The notes under the pieces are model-generated. The model was not told the origin of the DNA. It made no database searches and saw only the letters and a program-made list of their open reading frames with translations. Shown here piece after piece: positions 60,990 to 64,000 of a DNA stretch of 64,000 nt. The stretch is from Xanthobacteraceae bacterium. Its GTDB lineage: Bacteria > Pseudomonadota > Alphaproteobacteria > Rhizobiales > Xanthobacteraceae. Positions within the stretch are counted from its first letter, which is position 1. Every line of letters begins with the position of its first letter. The position numbers and the translations under genes were made by a program. The DNA lies in the NCBI GenBank assembly GCA_022841625.1, contig JALHRD010000019.1:44147-108146 (forward strand), written 5' to 3'.

Positions 60990-61004
60990 TTGTGCATCGC
61001 ACAA
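60990..61004. promoter_or_regulatory. Inverted repeat TTGTGC-ATC-GCACAA
   Basis: A perfect 6-bp-arm palindrome in the AT-rich part of the divergent region, about 190 bp upstream of nrtA and 100 bp upstream of receptor 8. The arm order GTGC...GCAC is the reverse of the NtrC consensus, so it is not a normal NtrC site. Binding protein unknown. Confidence 0.35.
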
Positions 61005-61103
61005 TAAGTAGCCGACGTCCGGGTTCGGTCGCTGCCCGGATGCGCTGGACCGGGTGAAGCGGCGGTCCTATCGTTTGGCTGCCACGCGCGGGGGGAGCCA
61101 GGG

Positions 61104-62123
61104 ATGAGACCAATGAGAGCGGCCATCCTGCTCGCGATTTGGGGCGCGCTCGGCATCGCGCCGGCCCTGGCGCAGCCGGCCGATGCGTTTTATCGCGGCA
61201 AGCAGATCCGCATTGTGGTGGGCTCGACCGCCGGCGGCGACTACGACCTGTGGGCGCGGCTGTTGGCGCGGCACATGCCCCGCTACATCCCCGGCAATCC
61301 CAACATCATTGTCGAGAACATGCCGGGCGCGGGCACACTGGTCGCGACCAATCATTTGTTCAACGCGGCGCCGCGCGATGGAACGGTGATCGGCATGCCG
61401 TCACGTTCGATGCCCGCGGCCGCGGTCATGAAGGTGGCGAACATCCGTTTCGATCCGGTCAAGTTCAATTGGATCGGCAGCCCCGAGGTCAATCACCTCG
61501 TGCTCTTCATCAACAATGCCTCGGCGATCAAACAGCCGGCCGATATGTTTGCCCATGAATTGATTGTCGGTGCGACCGGGCTCGCGCAGGGCATTACGGT
61601 CGGGCCTTATCTGTTGCGCAACCTGCTCGGCATGAAGGTTAAGGTCGTCACCGGCTATCGTTCGCCCGGCGACATGGCGCTGGCGGCGTCGCGCAATGAA
61701 ATCGAAGCCTTTGCCAACACCATTGGCGGGGCGGCCGGGGCGCGGCGGCCGTGGGTCGAGTCCGGCCAAATGCGGGTGTTGTTCAACTTCGAACCGGAAC
61801 CGGTGCCGGGGCTTGGCGTGCCCACGGTGTTTGAATTCGCTAAAACCGAGGAGCAGCGCAAGGTTCTCACTTTTTTCGCCAGCAATGTGCTGCTCGGGCG
61901 ACCGATCGTGGCGCCGCCGGATGTGCCGGCCGACCGGGTCAATCTGTTGCGCCGCGCCTTCGATGCGTCGATCAAGGACCCCGCGCTGCTCAAGGAGGCG
62001 GCGGGCATGTCGTTCGAGATCGCGCTTCAGAGCGGCGAAAAGATTGCGGCGCTGGTTGTGGAAGTCGCGGCGACGCCGCCCGAGATCGTCACGCGCACCG
62101 AGCGGTTGGCGCGCCCGGATTAG
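61104..62123 (+). CDS. Bug/TctC-family periplasmic solute receptor 8 (divergent subgroup)
   Basis: 339 aa. Signal peptide MRAAILLAIWGALGIAPALAQ, then ADAFYRGKQIRIVVGSTAGGDYDLWARLL and YIPGNPNIIVENMPGAG, the same pattern as receptors 2 and 4. Preceded by GGGGGAGCCAGGG as a Shine-Dalgarno. It is followed after 64 nt by an esterase and a class II aldolase homologue on the same strand, forming a small plus-strand set divergent from the nitrate operon. Confidence 0.87.
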   Translation: MRPMRAAILLAIWGALGIAPALAQPADAFYRGKQIRIVVGSTAGGDYDLWARLLARHMPRYIPGNPNIIVENMPGAGTLVATNHLFNAAPRDGTVIGMPSRSMPAAAVMKVANIRFDPVKFNWIGSPEVNHLVLFINNASAIKQPADMFAHELIVGATGLAQGITVGPYLLRNLLGMKVKVVTGYRSPGDMALAASRNEIEAFANTIGGAAGARRPWVESGQMRVLFNFEPEPVPGLGVPTVFEFAKTEEQRKVLTFFASNVLLGRPIVAPPDVPADRVNLLRRAFDASIKDPALLKEAAGMSFEIALQSGEKIAALVVEVAATPPEIVTRTERLARPD

Positions 62124-62187
62124 GTGCATCGGCGGCGCGGCCGTGGCATCATCGTAATGAAAGAAAACGATTGGGAAGGAACACGTA

Positions 62188-63090
62188 ATGTCGGTGGAAG
62201 CATTGAAGACCAGCGCCGGCGGCTTCGCCGTCGAGGACGTCGAATATCTTCGTCATGGCGACAAGCCGCTGTTCGTGCGGTGCTACCGGCCGCACGGCGC
62301 GGGACCGTTCCCGGTGCTGATCGAACTCCATGGCGGCGTGTGGACCGAAAACGACCGTACCCGCGGCAAGGTCCATCACGAGGCGTTCGCCGGCAACGGC
62401 ATTGCGGTTGCCGCCTTGGATTTTCGGCAAGGGCCGGGTGGCTATCCGAATTCGCTCCTCGATATCAATTATGCGATCCGCTGGGTGAAGGCGAATGCCG
62501 CGCGCTTCAACAGCCGTCCCGATCTGGTCGGCATTTCCGGCACCTCGAGCGGCGGACATCTGGCGATGTTGGCGGCCATGCGGCCGAACGATCCGCGCTA
62601 TGCGGCAATCCCGTTGCCGGCCGGCGCGCCGGCGGTCGACGCGAGCGTGCGTTGCGTCGCGATGTTCTGGCCGGTGATCAATCCGCTCGGGCGTCACCAC
62701 AACGCCAAGCGGCTCAATGACGGTCCGAACCCGCCGCCATGGCCGCCGCGCACCATGAAGCTCAGCATGGCCTATTGGGCCAACGAGCAGAACATGACGG
62801 AAGGCAGTCCGCTGCTCGCCTTGCAGCGTGGCGAAAAGCTCGCGCTGCCGCCGGCACTTTGGATTCAGAGCAAGAACGACCTGATCCACGATTATCGCGA
62901 TCCGGACTCTGGTTTCGACGGCTCGGAAGCGCCGCGCTTTGTCGCGCTTTATCGCAAGGCCGGCGGCAAGATCGATCTCGAATATTACGACGCGCCGCTG
63001 CATTTCACGAGCGATCACCCCGAACTGCCGCAATCGATCGCCGCCATGCAACGCGCCGTCGCGTTCACCCACGCGCATGTTCCGGTCTGA
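62188..63090 (+). CDS. Alpha/beta hydrolase of the HSL/carboxylesterase type
   Basis: 300 aa. ELHGGVWTENDR (oxyanion HGG), GTSSGGHLAML (nucleophile Ser, about residue 120) and APLHFTSDHPE (likely catalytic His) give a complete triad of the hormone-sensitive-lipase-like esterases. No signal peptide. It starts behind GGAAGGAA. The aldolase homologue starts 7 nt downstream. The substrate may be an ester or lactone of the acid bound by receptor 8. Confidence 0.83.
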   Translation: MSVEALKTSAGGFAVEDVEYLRHGDKPLFVRCYRPHGAGPFPVLIELHGGVWTENDRTRGKVHHEAFAGNGIAVAALDFRQGPGGYPNSLLDINYAIRWVKANAARFNSRPDLVGISGTSSGGHLAMLAAMRPNDPRYAAIPLPAGAPAVDASVRCVAMFWPVINPLGRHHNAKRLNDGPNPPPWPPRTMKLSMAYWANEQNMTEGSPLLALQRGEKLALPPALWIQSKNDLIHDYRDPDSGFDGSEAPRFVALYRKAGGKIDLEYYDAPLHFTSDHPELPQSIAAMQRAVAFTHAHVPV

Positions 63091-63097
63091 TGCCGCA

Positions 63098-63820
63098 ATG
63101 ACGAGTTTGCAGCGCGTCGTCAACGATCTCGTCATTGCCAACCGGATCCTGGCGTATCACGGCGTGTTCGACGAATATGGCCACATCAGTGCGCGTCATC
63201 CGGACGATTCCGGCCGTTTTCTTCTGGCGCGGGCCTGCGCCGCCGCATTCGTCGAGCCGGGCGACATTCTCGAATTCGCGCTCGATGGAAGGCTGGCGCG
63301 GGACGACAACCGGGCGCTTTGTTCGGAGCGTTTCCTGCACGGCGCGATCTACGCGGCGCGGCCCGAGGTCAATGCGGTCTTGTGCGCCGGCTCCGAGGAC
63401 GTGCTGCCGTTCAGCATCACGCCGACGCCGCTGCGCGCCATGCTGGGGACGGTTGGCGACATGGGCACGCGGGTTCCGGTCTGGGACATCGCGGAAAAAT
63501 TCGGCGACGCCACCGACCTTGCGGTCTCGGACATGGACCGTGCCCGCGATCTCGCGCAGCGCTTGGGCGGGTATCGGGTCGTGCTGCGGCGCGGCGTCGG
63601 CTTTGTCGCGACCGGACGCACGCTCAACGACGCGGTCAAGACCTCGGTCTACATTCCGAAGAACGCGCGGACGCTGGCGCAATCGCTGCAATTCGGACCG
63701 GTGCGATCGATCTCGCAGGGCGAGGTCGATGCGCGGCTGGCGATCGACCCGGAGTCGAACGCCATGCGGCGCGGCTGGGAATATTGGGCGCGCGAGGCCG
63801 GTTGCGAGCGCTGGCTTTAG
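63098..63820 (+). CDS. Class II aldolase/adducin-family protein lacking the metal-binding histidines
   Basis: 240 aa from ATG 63098. The fold is recognisable from SERFLHGAIYAARPEVNAV and DVLPFSITPTPLRAM, as in the HSP-type aldolase/decarboxylase group. Where active members have the zinc-binding HxH (VVHSHS), this protein reads VLCAGS (Cys96, Ala97, Gly98), and the third histidine (RGHG) is Val167 (RRGVG). Only the glutamate equivalent (Glu77) remains. It is probably not a zinc-dependent aldolase. A changed enzyme or a regulatory pseudoenzyme is possible. The frame is intact with normal codon use, so it is not simply decaying. Confidence 0.8.
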   Translation: MTSLQRVVNDLVIANRILAYHGVFDEYGHISARHPDDSGRFLLARACAAAFVEPGDILEFALDGRLARDDNRALCSERFLHGAIYAARPEVNAVLCAGSEDVLPFSITPTPLRAMLGTVGDMGTRVPVWDIAEKFGDATDLAVSDMDRARDLAQRLGGYRVVLRRGVGFVATGRTLNDAVKTSVYIPKNARTLAQSLQFGPVRSISQGEVDARLAIDPESNAMRRGWEYWAREAGCERWL

Positions 63821-63835
63821 TTCGCCGGGCGTTGT

Positions 63836-63905
63836 AGCCCGCATGAGCGCAGCGACATGCGGGACGACTATTTCCCGGATTTCGCTTCGCTCATCCGGGC
63901 TTCTG
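63836..63905. repeat. Palindromic repeat pair gtagcccgcatgag...gggcttctgtaacgggc
   Basis: tagcccgcatgagcgcagcgacatgcggga is a hairpin, and cccggatttcgcttcgctcatccggg is a second. They lie between the convergent aldolase homologue and the gene at the window edge. These are common intergenic sequences in Bradyrhizobium-like genomes and may terminate both genes. Confidence 0.6.
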
Positions 63906-63918
63906 TAACGGGCCTCGG

Positions 63919-64000
63919 TTAGTCAATCCCTTTTTGCGTCATCCACTCGCCGGGGACTTGCTTCTGTACGGGATCGGCGCAAGGCCGTCGCCTGATGGAG
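63919..64000 (-). CDS. 3' end of an unidentified gene (partial)
   Basis: Reading leftwards from the window edge, the last 26 codons are open and end in TAA at 63919-63921. The final residues read PVQKQVPGEWMTQKGID. This hydrophilic tail is reminiscent of the end of a periplasmic binding protein, but far too short to identify. Codon use fits the neighbours. It may be chance. Confidence 0.4.
   Translation of the reverse strand, partial: SIRRRPCADPVQKQVPGEWMTQKGID

Larger units (their letters stand above)
60797..61103. other. Divergent regulatory region of the nitrate operon and receptor 8
   Basis: 307 bp with no gene. The left 70 bp is GC-rich leader of nrtA. The middle (about 60890-61010) is clearly AT-richer than its surroundings, as expected for promoters of the two divergent genes. 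It contains the candidate sigma-54-like site and a short inverted repeat, listed separately. Confidence 0.65.

Overview
The window reads as a chromosomal accessory region of a high-GC alphaproteobacterium, most likely Hyphomicrobiales (Bradyrhizobium/Xanthobacteraceae-like). The basis is the codon bias, the many Bug/TctC solute receptors, a rhizobial-style nas/nir cluster, and several families of GC-rich palindromic intergenic elements. I count about 49 protein genes. I saw no rRNA, tRNA, CRISPR array, transposase or integrase, and no transcriptional-regulator gene.

Layout. (1) 44-7645, minus strand: a compact set of receptor, fumarate-reductase-like flavoprotein, 2x[4Fe-4S] ferredoxin, flavin reductase, HyuA and HyuB. 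(2) 7918-11861, plus: an orphan molybdenum-hydroxylase large subunit, then hpaH and hpaI, the lower half of a meta-cleavage route. (3) 12136-14592, minus: a dimethylglycine/sarcosine dehydrogenase-like protein; 15064-15843, plus: a ZIP metal transporter. (4) 15868-18802, minus: receptor, BenD-like dehydrogenase and alpha/beta hydrolase. (5) 18882-26545, plus: a BisC/DMSO-reductase-family enzyme, a Pht5-like protein, an atypical SDR, an enoyl-CoA hydratase-like protein, a zinc alcohol dehydrogenase and an AMP-forming ligase. (6) 26825-29343, minus: receptor and DapA-like aldolase, with a repeat-rich gap between them. (7) 29530-31650, plus: an unusual exonuclease-CBS-nucleotidyltransferase fusion. 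(8) 31827-42955: hydrolase, two receptors, FAD hydroxylase, a second hydratase and ligase pair, a second orphan molybdenum hydroxylase, and a divergent UbiD decarboxylase. (9) 43191-50164: aconitase-family hydro-lyase subunits divergent from a PEP-mutase/isocitrate-lyase-family lyase (possibly a 2,3-dimethylmalate route), two receptors, a second FAD hydroxylase and an Asp/Glu-racemase-fold protein. (10) 50100-60796, minus: a complete nitrate assimilation operon, nrtA-nrtB-nrtD-nirA-flavoprotein-nasA-cysG, with overlapping genes. (11) 61104-64000: another receptor, an esterase, a class II aldolase homologue without its metal-binding histidines, and the end of an unidentified gene.

Most of the window looks like a patchwork of small catabolic operons for carboxylic and aromatic acids, many carrying their own periplasmic TctC receptor. 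There are eight receptors, but no TctA or TctB membrane component. The nitrate operon is the one complete pathway: import (NrtABD), nitrate reduction (NasA), nitrite reduction (NirA), siroheme supply (CysG), and a flavoprotein in which an RnfB-like Fe-S domain stands where CysJ carries flavodoxin.

Most notable for follow-up: the six-gene HyuAB/flavoprotein cluster, the exonuclease-CBS-nucleotidyltransferase fusion, the Fe-S flavoprotein, several enzymes that have lost key catalytic residues, and a cluster of CTGTAAGA repeats around a perfect 24-bp palindrome. Assignments rest on reading the sequence and on family knowledge; no database search was run.
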